Of a DNA stretch of 64,000 bases, positions 26,981-36,385 are shown one piece after another. This DNA is from an uncultured Verrucomicrobiales bacterium (GTDB lineage: Bacteria > Verrucomicrobiota > Verrucomicrobiia > Verrucomicrobiales > DEV007), in contig CALAHF010000162.1 in assembly GCA_937891465.1 (NCBI GenBank), positions 1-64,000 of the forward strand, in the 5' to 3' direction. Position 1 is the first letter of the stretch; each line of letters begins with the position of its first letter. The position numbers and the translations under genes are program-made. The notes under the pieces are model-generated. The model did no database searches. It worked only from the letters and a program-made list of their open reading frames with translations, and was not told the DNA's origin.

Positions 26981-28570
26981 TTAGGTGAGGCGTGAATTGG
27001 TTCGCGGATCGAAGGCGGCGCGGACACCTTCACCAATGAAAATTCCCAGAAGACTGACGATGAAAAGCGCCAGCGTCGGATAGAGGACCAGCCACCAGGC
27101 ATACGATTGTGTTTGGCCCTGGCTGAGGAGATCCCCCCAGCTCGGAGTTCCGGCTGGCAAACCAAAGCCGAGAAAATCCAGTGATGTGAGAATAAAAATG
27201 GCACCGACAAGCGAGAATGGGAAAAATGTGATCACTGGCACCAGCGCATTCGGCAAAATGTGTCGAAACATAATCTTCCAACGCCCGATGCCCATGACTT
27301 TGGCTGATTCGACAAATGGCTGCTTCCGCAGTCGCAGGAACTCAGCGCGCATGTAATAGGAAATTCCGATCCAACTAAATCCGCCATATAACAGTCCCAA
27401 CAGCCAGAAGCTGCGACCATAGATCGAGCTCATCAAAATCATGATAAGCAGGAAGGGCATTGATTCCCAAATCTCCGTGAGCCGTTGGCCGAAGATGTCG
27501 ATCTTTTGTCCGAAATAGCCCTGCACTGCTCCGACAAAGATCCCGATCAGGTAGGTAATAATCACCAGCGCAATACTGAAGATCAATGCCGTCCGCGTGG
27601 CGTATAAGATCCGCACGCCGACGTCGCGTCCACTGTTATCCAGGCCGAAGGAGTGGCCTTTCACGGGGCGAAACGGGAATTCAATTGTCTCGCGATCAAA
27701 GTGCACTGAAAGCCTTCCGATAGGGGAATTAACGCCGAGATCTTCCTTGGGAACGGCCATGGCTTGCTTGGCGCGTTCCAGAATCGCAGTTCTTCCCTCA
27801 TCACTCAGCTTGCTCCAAATCGCGGGCTCTTTCAAAAACTCCATCTCAGGCGTCAGGATTCCTTTCTGGTCAGCCCCTTCCCCGGCGATTTGTTTCATCG
27901 TCAGGCGTACCAGTTTTGAAGCCCGACTTCGCGGCTTGTAGGCATCCAATTCAAAGGCGACACCATTCGCGTTCTTAACCGAGAGCACATCCGCCTGCTT
28001 GTTCTCGAATCGTGCAGCAAGCGCAACTTTTACGGACTCTGGAATGGGTACTGCCTCAGTTTCAAGCGGCTTGCGACGCAATGCCGTTTCAGATTCGACT
28101 CCGAAAAATCCCGCAGCATCTCTGCTTCGTTGAATGTTCGATGAGGAATCCACATCCACCGTCGCGATTCGTGCTTCACGGGAAAACGTCAGCGTCAGCG
28201 TGGGATCCACCTCAATCTGGGTAGGGGCGAGAGATTCCTCGGGGCCGTTCTTAATCATGGGCCACAGCATCCAGTTCTTCTTGTTCTGGGTGAACAAGTC
28301 ATTCTTATCCAACTGCTTGTAGCGCGGGCGCGTGTTGATTCCGTTTTTAAGAAAGGCGTCTTCCGGGTAAAACTTCGCCACCGGGAAATAGAGCTTTCCG
28401 TCAGCCTTCACGATCATCGGTTTTTCGTTGGCGATGAAATTCGAGAAAATACTGACCAGAAAAATCGCCAGCAGAATATAGAGCGACCACTTGGCACGCT
28501 TGATCTTCCCGAACCGGCGAAGCCGCCGGCGGGTATTGGGATCGAGAATGCTGATTAGTTTTTGGAACAT
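26981..28570 (-). CDS. yejE: ABC transporter permease YejE, with large extra domain
   Basis: 529 residues; E. coli YejE is about 340. One N-terminal membrane helix (residues about 30-48) is followed by roughly 270 residues of probable periplasmic sequence before the usual permease core (GRDVGVRILYATRTALIFSIAL ... then the EAA-like loop VESAKVMGIGRWKIMFRHILPNAL). The extra segment starts with the conserved NEKPMIVKADGKLYFP element and contains repeated sequence enriched in charged residues. Forms the membrane channel with YejB. C-terminus ends FDPRTNSRL as in the family. Confidence 0.9.
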   Translation of the reverse strand: MFQKLISILDPNTRRRLRRFGKIKRAKWSLYILLAIFLVSIFSNFIANEKPMIVKADGKLYFPVAKFYPEDAFLKNGINTRPRYKQLDKNDLFTQNKKNWMLWPMIKNGPEESLAPTQIEVDPTLTLTFSREARIATVDVDSSSNIQRSRDAAGFFGVESETALRRKPLETEAVPIPESVKVALAARFENKQADVLSVKNANGVAFELDAYKPRSRASKLVRLTMKQIAGEGADQKGILTPEMEFLKEPAIWSKLSDEGRTAILERAKQAMAVPKEDLGVNSPIGRLSVHFDRETIEFPFRPVKGHSFGLDNSGRDVGVRILYATRTALIFSIALVIITYLIGIFVGAVQGYFGQKIDIFGQRLTEIWESMPFLLIMILMSSIYGRSFWLLGLLYGGFSWIGISYYMRAEFLRLRKQPFVESAKVMGIGRWKIMFRHILPNALVPVITFFPFSLVGAIFILTSLDFLGFGLPAGTPSWGDLLSQGQTQSYAWWLVLYPTLALFIVSLLGIFIGEGVRAAFDPRTNSRLT

Positions 28571-28584
28571 GGATCAAATAAGAA

Positions 28585-29628
28585 TCAGGCTTCCTTTCCA
28601 AAACTGATGCGTGGGTCGACCAGGACGTAGCAGAAATCAGACAGGATTCTGCCGAGCAATCCCATGATTGTCGTGAGCGACAATGTGCCCATGAAGACCA
28701 TGTAATCGCGGCCGATGATGGCATCGAGCGTAAGCAGCCCAATACCGTTGATAGAAAAGACCCGCTCGATCAAAACCGAACCGGCAAACATAATTGTGAG
28801 TATTCCGCCAATGCCGGTGACGATTGGAATCAGTGCGTTCCGTAAAGCGTGACCCCAGATGGCGCGGCGCATCGTTCCACCCTTTGCTAAAACCGTGCGC
28901 ACATAATCTTGCGATATCTGATCAAGCAACGAGTTCTTCATCAGCATCGTCAGCACCGCGAAGTTACCGATCACATAGCAGAGGACTGGTAAAAACATAT
29001 GCCACGTCTGATCTTTCACTTTCTCCCAGGTGGAAAGGTCAGCCCAGTCCTCGGATCGGAAGCCGCCGATAGGAAAGATGTCCCAGAAATTATCAGAGGT
29101 GCCTGCCAGCAGTGTTTTCAGAATCATGCCGAAGGCAAAAGCCGGGATGGCATAGAGCACCAAAACAACAACCGATGACGCCATGTCAAAGTGAGTTCCA
29201 TTGCGGAGGGCTTTGGCAATTCCCAGCGGCACGCAGATTAGATAAGTCAGAATAAAGCTGATGATGCCAAAGGTCAGTGAAATCGGAAAGCGCTCCTTCA
29301 CCAACTGCCAGACCGTTTTGTTATTATATTTGTAGGACACCGATTTCATCCCAACCACATTGGGAATCAGCCATTCGTAGTAGCGTAGGTGGATCGGCTT
29401 ATCGAAACCGAACTCCTTCATAATCGCCTTGCGCTGGTCTTCTGAAATTGTGACGAGCGATCCATTGCCGCCCGCTTCCCCTCCACCCATGCCACGCATT
29501 CGGGCGATTTGCTGCTCGACCGGTCCCCCGGGGACAAATTGCGTCAGGCCAAAGACGATGATGGTGATTCCCAGAAATGTGGGGATCACCAACAACAGAC
29601 GCCGGATAAAATAGCTGAGGCGCTCCAT
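28585..29628 (-). CDS. yejB: ABC transporter permease YejB
   Basis: 347 residues, the usual YejB/OppB length. N-terminal helix (RRLLLVIPTFLGITIIVFGL), periplasmic segment, then five predicted helices including the EAA loop region VRTVLAKGGTMRRAIWGHALRN and the C-terminal DPRISFG motif. Second permease subunit of the importer, lying between the genes for the binding protein and YejE with gaps of 3 and 14 bases, which fits one operon. Confidence 0.93.
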   Translation of the reverse strand: MERLSYFIRRLLLVIPTFLGITIIVFGLTQFVPGGPVEQQIARMRGMGGGEAGGNGSLVTISEDQRKAIMKEFGFDKPIHLRYYEWLIPNVVGMKSVSYKYNNKTVWQLVKERFPISLTFGIISFILTYLICVPLGIAKALRNGTHFDMASSVVVLVLYAIPAFAFGMILKTLLAGTSDNFWDIFPIGGFRSEDWADLSTWEKVKDQTWHMFLPVLCYVIGNFAVLTMLMKNSLLDQISQDYVRTVLAKGGTMRRAIWGHALRNALIPIVTGIGGILTIMFAGSVLIERVFSINGIGLLTLDAIIGRDYMVFMGTLSLTTIMGLLGRILSDFCYVLVDPRISFGKEA

Positions 29629-29631
29629 GGA

Positions 29632-31434
29632 TCAGCGAGTCGGCTCGACAAAATCAACCTTGGCTGCCGATGGGGCAAAAACTTCACTGAAACGCACTAC
29701 GCGGGGAGGTGCCGGTAGAGCATCTCCGTCTTCGCGTGCCGCTTCAAGGTCTTCTGCCTGCAGCTCATCATTCCACCAATAATCAACTGAGGCCCATTCC
29801 TCGGTGAATTTTCCGAGAACGTGATCCGGCATTCCAAATTTATTCCAGTAGAGCAAACGCACGTAATCGATATTCCACAGCAACACGTAGGGCGTTTCTT
29901 CGTAAACGATTTCGTCAATCTTACGGATGATTTCGTGTCGCTTTTCCACGTCGAACATCTCCCGGGTTTCTCCGATCAGAGCATCGACTTTCTCGTTCTT
30001 AAATCCGGTGATGTTATTACTCGCTTTCACATCGGCAGCCGAAGAATGCCACATTGGCTCCGCGTCTTTGATTGGGACGGCTCCCCATGACGCCCAGGTC
30101 ATATCATAGTTAAACTCGTCCATATCACGAGTCCATGCCGCCCAGTCTTTCTGATCGATCTTTAGATCGATGCCGACATCGTTGAGCGCTTCTTCATAGA
30201 TCAGAAGATATTTCGTAGTAGTGGGAGTGCGAGTGAGGAAGGTGATCACGAACGGCTTGCCATCTTTTTCCAGCTTGCCTGTGTCGGCGTTCACTATCCA
30301 ACCGGATTCTTTCAAAAGAGCCCGGGCCTTGTCCACATCGAATTCGATCAGCTTATTCGGATTTGGGTGATCGGCATCCCACAGGTCTGCCCAGAATGAG
30401 TTCGACAGAATGTATTGATTGAACATCATCGTCGAGTTGATCCGATTGCGATCGAGCAAATGAGCAAGCGCTTTGCGAACTCGTTTGTCATCAAACGGCT
30501 TTTTCCGCATATTCATGGCAAAGCCCTGAAAGCCGAGCGGGTGCTGATTGTAGACGGATTGTTTGACGATCCAGTTCTTATCGAAACGGTCGCCCTTCGT
30601 TTCCTTCACCCAACGGCTCGAAGTGTAAATGGCAAAGACGTCGACTTCGTTTTTCTTGAAGGCTTCAAACGCAATGTCGCGCTGACTATAGAAACGATAC
30701 TCAACCGTGTCGAAGTTGAGCTCTCCCTTTATTGATGGAGCACCAGCATTCCAGTAGTCCTCTCGTTTTTCCAGGCGGGCGAAGTTCGGTTCGTTCACTT
30801 CACCAAGACTGTAGGGGCCTGACACCACGGGAAACTCGAAGTTCACTTTGTTGAAGTCCTGACCTTCCCACCAGTGTTTCGGCAACACATAAAAAGAGGT
30901 GCAGGCCAGAAGGTTTTTCCAGTGCACCTCAGTCGCTGTGATTTTGAAACCATTGCCACCAACCTTCTCGATTTTGGTGAGGCGTTTCATGACCGTCTGG
31001 AGAGAACCCGTTAAATGATCCGGGTTTTTGGCTGCCTCAAAACTCCATATCACGTCTTCTGTCGTAATTGGTTTTCCGTCGCTCCACTTGGCTTTGGGAT
31101 CGAGCCAAAAAGTGAATTCCTTTTTGTCCCCGGAGATTTCCCATTTGTTGGCCAGCCCCGGAGCATCCTCAAGCGTCACTGGATCCATCTTCAGCAGTTG
31201 CTCAAACATCAGTCGGAAGATCTCGCGTGAGAAGACATTACCGTCGATTTGGTAGTTGAAGCTTTTCGGATACTGCGAGGAGTACATCGAAATTTTACCG
31301 CCGGGCTCAGCAAATTCAGAAGCAAGCTGTGACGACTGTTCTTTCCATCCGTCTGGCGGAAACGTCGTTTGAGCAGTCGCGGAAACTGCAATCAGGCAGC
31401 AGATGAAAACGGGGGAAATAATGCGGGAAATCAT
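29632..31434 (-). CDS. yejA: Extracellular solute-binding protein, family 5 (YejA-like)
   Basis: 600 residues from the ATG at 31434, which gives a signal peptide MISRIISPVFICCLIAVSATA. The frame is open 15 codons further but that start would not improve it. Family-5 signature region: KMDPVTLEDAPGLANKWEIS and DGKPITTEDVIWSFEA. Captures peptides in the periplasm and delivers them to YejB/E. First gene of a four-gene operon (yejA-yejB-yejE-yejF). A single hairpin-unit repeat lies about 100 bp upstream, between it and tdh. Confidence 0.92.
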   Translation of the reverse strand: MISRIISPVFICCLIAVSATAQTTFPPDGWKEQSSQLASEFAEPGGKISMYSSQYPKSFNYQIDGNVFSREIFRLMFEQLLKMDPVTLEDAPGLANKWEISGDKKEFTFWLDPKAKWSDGKPITTEDVIWSFEAAKNPDHLTGSLQTVMKRLTKIEKVGGNGFKITATEVHWKNLLACTSFYVLPKHWWEGQDFNKVNFEFPVVSGPYSLGEVNEPNFARLEKREDYWNAGAPSIKGELNFDTVEYRFYSQRDIAFEAFKKNEVDVFAIYTSSRWVKETKGDRFDKNWIVKQSVYNQHPLGFQGFAMNMRKKPFDDKRVRKALAHLLDRNRINSTMMFNQYILSNSFWADLWDADHPNPNKLIEFDVDKARALLKESGWIVNADTGKLEKDGKPFVITFLTRTPTTTKYLLIYEEALNDVGIDLKIDQKDWAAWTRDMDEFNYDMTWASWGAVPIKDAEPMWHSSAADVKASNNITGFKNEKVDALIGETREMFDVEKRHEIIRKIDEIVYEETPYVLLWNIDYVRLLYWNKFGMPDHVLGKFTEEWASVDYWWNDELQAEDLEAAREDGDALPAPPRVVRFSEVFAPSAAKVDFVEPTR

Positions 31435-31534
31435 AGCGTTTAAAAGAAGCGTTGCGAGTTGGACGATCTTTCCACCCATTTTAACCGGATTTTAAGAAAG
31501 GTGAAGCACTTAGAATTACCACAATTGAGGTTTT

Positions 31535-31555
31535 CGAAGTAACAGGGTTGGTTCG
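31535..31555. repeat. Hairpin-unit repeat, single
   Basis: One unit (core CAGGG) in the divergent region between the yej operon and tdh, 57 bp before the tdh start codon. Confidence 0.8.
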
Positions 31556-31612
31556 TGAAATGACACATTACGCATTTCCAAAATCCCCACTGTCACGCAT
31601 CTTCTGTGAACA

Positions 31613-32635
31613 ATGAAAGCGCTCGTCAAAAGAGAATCCGCCCCGGGGTTGTGGCTCGAAGATGTCCCTGAACCCAAAATCGGGATCAATGATGTCTTGA
31701 TCAAAGTCGATCGCACGGGGATTTGCGGGACGGATGTGCATATTCACAATTGGGATGCCTGGGCGCAAAAAACAGTGCCGGTCCCCATGGTTGTCGGGCA
31801 TGAGTTCGTTGGCGAGATCGTTGAAACCGGCGCGAATGTTTCCGATTTTTCAATCGGCGATGTCGTTTCGGGTGAAGGTCACGTCGTTTGCGGTCGCTGC
31901 CGAAATTGCATGGCGGGTCGGCGTCACTTGTGTGCTGATACAAAAGGAATTGGCGTGAATCGTCCCGGCGCTTTTGCCGAATACTTGTCGTTGCCAATGG
32001 CCAACGTCTGGCATCACGCAGACGATATCGATCGCGATTTGGCTTCGATTTTTGATCCCTTTGGAAACGCCGTTCACACCGCGCTGACCTACGACTTATT
32101 GGGTGAAGACGTTCTCATTACCGGAGCTGGCCCAATCGGAGTCATGGCTGCAGCCGTTGCCCAATATGCGGGCGCTCGTTACGTTGTTGTGACCGATGTA
32201 AATCCCTGGCGGCTCGATTTAGCGAAAAAAATGGGAGCAGATCGCGTCGTTGATGTTCGCACGGAAAACCTCGCTGACGTTCAGGCTGAACTCGGGATGA
32301 AAGAGGGCTTCGACGTAGGTATGGAAATGTCAGGCAATCCATCCGCGTTTCGCGATTTGTTGTCAAACATGTGTCATGGCGGGAATATTGCGATGCTGGG
32401 AATTCCGCCGGAAGAAATTGCGATCGATTGGAATACGGTCGTTTTTAACATGCTGACGATCAAAGGCATTTATGGCCGTCGCATGTATGAAACCTGGTAT
32501 AAAATGACCGTGATGCTCCAAGGAGGACTCGATATCACGCCTGTGATCACCCATCATTTCGATTACACCGAATTCGAAGAAGGCTTCGAAGTCATGAAAT
32601 CAGGTGAGTCTGGAAAAGTGATCCTAAACTGGTGA
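31613..32635 (+). CDS. tdh: L-threonine 3-dehydrogenase
   Basis: 340 residues, zinc-dependent medium-chain dehydrogenase that oxidises threonine to 2-amino-3-ketobutyrate. Visible: GICGTDVHI (catalytic zinc Cys), [10 protein letters not shown], the four-Cys structural zinc site ([15 protein letters not shown]), [16 protein letters not shown] (NAD-binding) and [16 protein letters not shown] near the C-terminus, which is specific to Tdh. The usual partner kbl is not adjacent. Its last 12 bases overlap the convergent HAD gene. Confidence 0.95.
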   Translation: MKALVKRESAPGLWLEDVPEPKIGINDVLIKVDRTGICGTDVHIHNWDAWAQKTVPVPMVVGHEFVGEIVETGANVSDFSIGDVVSGEGHVVCGRCRNCMAGRRHLCADTKGIGVNRPGAFAEYLSLPMANVWHHADDIDRDLASIFDPFGNAVHTALTYDLLGEDVLITGAGPIGVMAAAVAQYAGARYVVVTDVNPWRLDLAKKMGADRVVDVRTENLADVQAELGMKEGFDVGMEMSGNPSAFRDLLSNMCHGGNIAMLGIPPEEIAIDWNTVVFNMLTIKGIYGRRMYETWYKMTVMLQGGLDITPVITHHFDYTEFEEGFEVMKSGESGKVILNW

Positions 32636-33229
32636 TTTAATCGCCGCGAGCAAGGCGTCGTGATTTCGAAAATCGTAGCAAAACGTTTGAAATCCGGCTT
32701 TTTTACCGGCTTCACAGTTTGCTGGAAGATCGTCGATGTAAATTGTCGTGCCGGCCTCTAAGCCGAGTTTCTTGATCGCGATTTCGAAAATTTTCGGAGC
32801 TGGCTTCATGCAGCCCGATTCGTAAGAATAGATCGCACCGTCGAATTTCGCGAAAACTGGGAATTTTTTCGTAAAAAACGGGACGTGAATCGCGTTGGTG
32901 TTTGATAGCAAAAACAGCGGTGTTTTCGCTTCAGAAAGTTTTTCAATCAGGTCAGCGATCGGTTGATTAAGTTCGAAAATATCTTCAAAGGCCGCAATAA
33001 ACTCCTCAGGAGTTCCCGAAAACCCCGTCACCTCCGCCGCTGCTTCGACGAATTCAAGGACACCGAGTTGTCCCATTTCCAGTTGATCCGTCAGCGGCTG
33101 GAGATTCGGCAAAATGTGTTCCGGGGCAAGCGTGCATCGATCCGCGACGCGGCCGATCGCCAGCCTGAAATCGAATCGAATGATCACATTGCCGATATCA
33201 AAGAGGAAAGCAGTTGTCGGATTTTTCAT
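32624..33229 (-). CDS. HAD-family hydrolase (YihX-like)
   Basis: 201 residues of the HAD-IA type. Motif I is FDIGNVII (nucleophile Asp followed by Gly-Asn, as in YihX-like sugar phosphatases, rather than DxD), motif II LLSNTNA, motif III Lys in MKPAPKIF and motif [15 protein letters not shown]. Probable phosphatase for a small sugar phosphate; substrate not readable. Its 3' end overlaps tdh tail to tail by 12 bp. A short gap of 88 bp divides it from the divergent cytochrome/LRR gene. Confidence 0.88.
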   Translation of the reverse strand: MKNPTTAFLFDIGNVIIRFDFRLAIGRVADRCTLAPEHILPNLQPLTDQLEMGQLGVLEFVEAAAEVTGFSGTPEEFIAAFEDIFELNQPIADLIEKLSEAKTPLFLLSNTNAIHVPFFTKKFPVFAKFDGAIYSYESGCMKPAPKIFEIAIKKLGLEAGTTIYIDDLPANCEAGKKAGFQTFCYDFRNHDALLAAIKSPV

Positions 33230-33317
33230 AAAAAAGGCACCTTACGCACAAAAGTGCGCCGTTGATACGGTATTTGACCCTGACATCGTCCTGCTGAAAG
33301 TTATGGTCTAGAAAATT

Positions 33318-35258
33318 ATGAGCAAAATGATCAGTCATGGAAAAGACAAAGAAGTCTCGGCGAAAAATATAAAATTCGCCTTGGTGCTGGCCATTATTTG
33401 GGCGGCCATTCTAGGAGGACTTTGGATCGCGATGCGGAATGCCAGCGGAGAGGGTGGTGGCTTCTTGAATTTCGTCGGCCGCCTTCATCCCTTGATTGTC
33501 CACATCCCGATTGGCATTTTGGTCGTCGTGGGAGTGATTGAAATCTTTGGACGGGGCAAAAAAGGCGAGACCGTTCGCGGTTCCGTCCCGATGCTGTTGT
33601 GGTTCAGCTTCCTCGGCGGAATCGGGTCAACCATCATCGGTTATTTGCTTATGCGGAGCGAGGGAATCGCTGGGCTGGCCATGCCGCTTCATATGTGGAC
33701 AGGAATTGCCGTGGTGGTTTTTAATCTTTTGGCGCTCATCACCAAACTTGCTGGAAAAAGCGGTGCTTACGCGCTGTCGCTGTTTTTAGCCATCGCAGCG
33801 GTTGGTGCTGCTGGTCACTACGGTGGCGCACTGGTCCACGGAAAAAATTACCTCACCGAAAACGCGCCGGAGCCGATCAAGAAGGTCCTTGAACCGATTA
33901 TGTTTCTTGGCCTTGGGGGAGTCGAAAATGATGAGATCGACGGCGAAGAAACCGAAACAGAAATCGCGCTCGAGCAACAAGTGGCCTACACCGCTTTTGT
34001 TCAGCCAATTTTGAAGGCGAAATGCACCGAGTGCCACAACGAAGACAAGATTAAAGGCAAGCTGCGAATGGATACGCATGAGTTGCTCCTCGCAGGGGCA
34101 GAGGGGTCTGATTACCCAACGGTAGAGCCGGGCGATGCGGAAAATTCCGAGATGATCGTGCGCGCGACATTGGAGCCAGATGACGATGATTTCATGCCTC
34201 CGGGCGAAAACGATCCGCTCACTCCGGAGGAAATTAAGATTCTCAGTTGGTGGATCGACACCGGAGCATCTGTTGACGAAACCGTCGCCGAACTTGGACA
34301 TGAAGATGAAATTCTCGGAGCACTCGCCGTGATGGATGCGACACGAAAAGGGGCCGAAGTTGAGAAAATTGTTTGGCTTCCCGAGTGGGAAATTCTTTCC
34401 GATGAAGAACGCGAAACCCGCCTCGCCGATGCGCATGTTGCCGCAGATCAGTTCAATTTCTCGCTCATGCCGATTTCCGCCGAAGACAATCGTCTTCGCG
34501 TAAACGTAATCAACGCGTCCAAAGAATTTGGAGACGAGCAGCTGAAAACGCTGGAGCCGATCGCCGAGCACATCCTTTGGCTGGATATCGCCCGAAGCCA
34601 AATCACCGACGAAGGTATGAAAACGGTGAATAAAATGCGGAACCTTGAGCGACTTCACCTCGAGGGCACTAAAATTACAGATTCAGGAATTGCGGAGATC
34701 GAGCCGCTCGAAAACCTGCAGTATTTAAATTTGTATGGCACCGAAATCACGGATGCGTTGTTCACACACCTTCAGGGCATACCGAAATTGCAAAAATTGT
34801 TTGTCTGGCAAACTAAAATCAATCCGGCAACAGCCCGTTCTTTCGAGCGCAGCGTGAATCTGGAAGTGAATACCGGCATTGATCTGGTGGCCGTTGCAGC
34901 CGCGAAAGTAGTAGCTGAAAAAGAAGCAGCAGACAAGGCGGCTGCGGAGAAAGCGGCCGCTGATAAAGTCGCTGCAGATAAGAAGGTGGCAGATGCAAAA
35001 GCCGCTGCTGCGAAAACGGCTGCGGAAGATAAGAAAAAGGCGGACGCGGCCAAGAAAGTCGCTGAAGAAAAAGCCAAGGCTGATGCAGCAGCTAAAATGG
35101 CCGCCGAAAAGAAAGCTGCGGCGAAAGCCATCAAGGACGCGGCTGACAAAGCTGCCGCTGCAAAAAGTTCCGCTGAGGAAAAAGGAACGCCACCCGCCGC
35201 TCCGGCTCCGAAACCAGAGCCGACTGCGGCACCGAAAGAGCAGCCAAAGGCACAATGA
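33318..35258 (+). CDS. DUF2231 / cytochrome c / leucine-rich-repeat fusion protein
   Basis: 646 residues. Residues about 20-175 carry several membrane helices of the DUF2231 type (GRLHPLIVHIPIGILVVVGV is its hallmark). A PVC-type cytochrome c domain follows with heme motif CTECH at 236-240 and GKLRMD and PPGENDPLTPEE segments. Residues about 400-515 form leucine-rich repeats (LERLHLEGTKITDSGIAEI ...). The C-terminus from about 525 is Ala/Lys/Glu-rich low complexity like a TolA linker, ending in a Pro/Ala tail. Heme is expected in the periplasm. Such fusions are typical of Planctomycetes/Verrucomicrobia; role unknown, perhaps electron transfer tied to envelope binding. Confidence 0.85.
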   Translation: MSKMISHGKDKEVSAKNIKFALVLAIIWAAILGGLWIAMRNASGEGGGFLNFVGRLHPLIVHIPIGILVVVGVIEIFGRGKKGETVRGSVPMLLWFSFLGGIGSTIIGYLLMRSEGIAGLAMPLHMWTGIAVVVFNLLALITKLAGKSGAYALSLFLAIAAVGAAGHYGGALVHGKNYLTENAPEPIKKVLEPIMFLGLGGVENDEIDGEETETEIALEQQVAYTAFVQPILKAKCTECHNEDKIKGKLRMDTHELLLAGAEGSDYPTVEPGDAENSEMIVRATLEPDDDDFMPPGENDPLTPEEIKILSWWIDTGASVDETVAELGHEDEILGALAVMDATRKGAEVEKIVWLPEWEILSDEERETRLADAHVAADQFNFSLMPISAEDNRLRVNVINASKEFGDEQLKTLEPIAEHILWLDIARSQITDEGMKTVNKMRNLERLHLEGTKITDSGIAEIEPLENLQYLNLYGTEITDALFTHLQGIPKLQKLFVWQTKINPATARSFERSVNLEVNTGIDLVAVAAAKVVAEKEAADKAAAEKAAADKVAADKKVADAKAAAAKTAAEDKKKADAAKKVAEEKAKADAAAKMAAEKKAAAKAIKDAADKAAAAKSSAEEKGTPPAAPAPKPEPTAAPKEQPKAQ

Positions 35259-35265
35259 TTTCTCG

Positions 35266-35362
35266 CGAACCAACAGGGTGCGTTCGACGAACCAACCCTG
35301 TTGCTTCGAAACACGATTTCGATCGAATAAGGTAAGTTCGATGAACCAACCCTATCAAATCG
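35266..35362. repeat. Hairpin-unit repeat, four units
   Basis: Units at 35266-35286, 35288-35308, 35320-35340 and 35342-35362: pitches 22, 32, 22, identical to the locus at 15695-15791. Cores: CAGGG, CCCTG, TAAGG (diverged), CCCTA. Spacer AAACACGATTT. Starts seven bases after the stop of the cytochrome/LRR gene. Confidence 0.92.
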
Positions 35363-35450
35363 CGTCAGAGTTAACTTGCGGTATTTGAACAAAAAAACGT
35401 AGTCGCGAATTGGTGGGGTTCTGGCAGGCGGTATCGCCGGTCTAATGTTA

Positions 35451-35461
35451 CTGTTGGTTCG
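35451..35461. repeat. Half hairpin unit
   Basis: CTGTTGGTTCG, the right half of a repeat unit, followed by TGAAAC as at several other loci. It lies 15 bases before the globin start codon. Confidence 0.5.
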
Positions 35462-35476
35462 TGAAACTTATTTTTC

Positions 35477-35845
35477 ATGGAAGAAACGATTTTTCAGCAA
35501 CTTGGCGAAGACGGTTTTGAACGTCTGATTGCTGCATTTTATCGCCGTGTGAAAACGGATGATTTGATAGGGCCAATGTATCCTGATGACGATTGGGAGG
35601 GATCCGAAAAGCGACTTCGCGACTTTTTAGTGGGTCGTTTTGGCGGTCCTCAAAGATATATTGAGGAGCGTGGCCACCCTCGTTTACGGATGCGCCACGC
35701 GCCGTTTTCGATCGGCGAGGCGGAGCGCGATCGCTGGCTGGAACTGATGTCAGCCTCGCTCGACGAAGCGGAAATCGCCGATGCACCGAAGGCTGTTTTG
35801 TTAGAGTTTTTTTCCGCCACGGCAGGCTTTATGCGAAACCAATGA
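35477..35845 (+). CDS. Truncated hemoglobin, group II
   Basis: 122 residues, full length for a group II (trHbO-type) truncated globin. Recognisable by FGGPQRYIEERGHPRLRMRHAPFSIG, where the His of RMRHAPF is the proximal heme ligand, and by the Trp in RDRWLELM (group II G8 Trp). Likely binds O2 or NO in the cytoplasm and may serve in NO or oxidative-stress handling. Flanked by repeat units and divergent from nothing; it precedes the heavy-metal efflux locus but is separated from it by 52 bp. Confidence 0.92.
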   Translation: MEETIFQQLGEDGFERLIAAFYRRVKTDDLIGPMYPDDDWEGSEKRLRDFLVGRFGGPQRYIEERGHPRLRMRHAPFSIGEAERDRWLELMSASLDEAEIADAPKAVLLEFFSATAGFMRNQ

Positions 35846-35897
35846 ATGAACGCGATTTGACATCGTCTAATTCATACGGCTATCTTTAGCCTACCAA

Positions 35898-36245
35898 ATG
35901 TTTTCCAAATTCCAGTTTCGATTTCTGATCAACGCCCTCGTGGCGATTGGGGTCATGTCTGGTTTTTCGCATCAGATGTTCGCTCAATTTTCTGAGTATC
36001 ATCATTCTGCGTGCGAACATTCTCAATCTGGACACGATCATCAAGACGGCGACGAAGATCAAGATTCTTCGAACCAACATGACGACTGTGCGTGCTTGAT
36101 GTGCGGTGTTTCGATGACGACACCACTTTCTGCGTCGGTTTCGTTTCGCGCGCCGATGTTCTCGCTCTCAGAAATTTCTGAAAGCCTGATCAACAAAAAC
36201 CCTGTGCTGGTCGTACAGGGGATTTATCACCCTCCGCAGGGCTGA
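35898..36245 (+). CDS. Small exported His/Asp-rich protein at metal-efflux locus
   Basis: 115 residues with an N-terminal signal or anchor segment (about 10-30, ending MFAQF). A His/Asp-rich stretch follows (EYHHSACEHSQSGHDHQDGD ... NQHDDCACLMCG), containing CxC and CxxC spacing suited to Cu, Zn or Co. The C-terminal third is ordinary. Its position directly before a TolC/adaptor/RND pump set suggests periplasmic metal binding. Loosely like the DUF2946-type proteins of copper loci; family assignment uncertain. Confidence 0.6.
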   Translation: MFSKFQFRFLINALVAIGVMSGFSHQMFAQFSEYHHSACEHSQSGHDHQDGDEDQDSSNQHDDCACLMCGVSMTTPLSASVSFRAPMFSLSEISESLINKNPVLVVQGIYHPPQG

Positions 36246-36385
36246 TTCTGCAGGTCTAGACACCTGTAATCTTTTCTAAAGATACGCTTTTATCAAAGCA
36301 AAGCCTCACTATGGTCGGGCGATTGCTTTCAGACCGGAACGATCCGAAACCCGTTCCTCTGCAACCACGAAACACTTTTTTACCC

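Noticed and set aside
34772-35392. Minus-strand Ala/Phe-rich open frame
   Set aside because: Antisense of the Ala/Lys-rich tail of the cytochrome/LRR fusion and of repeat units; low-complexity artefact.
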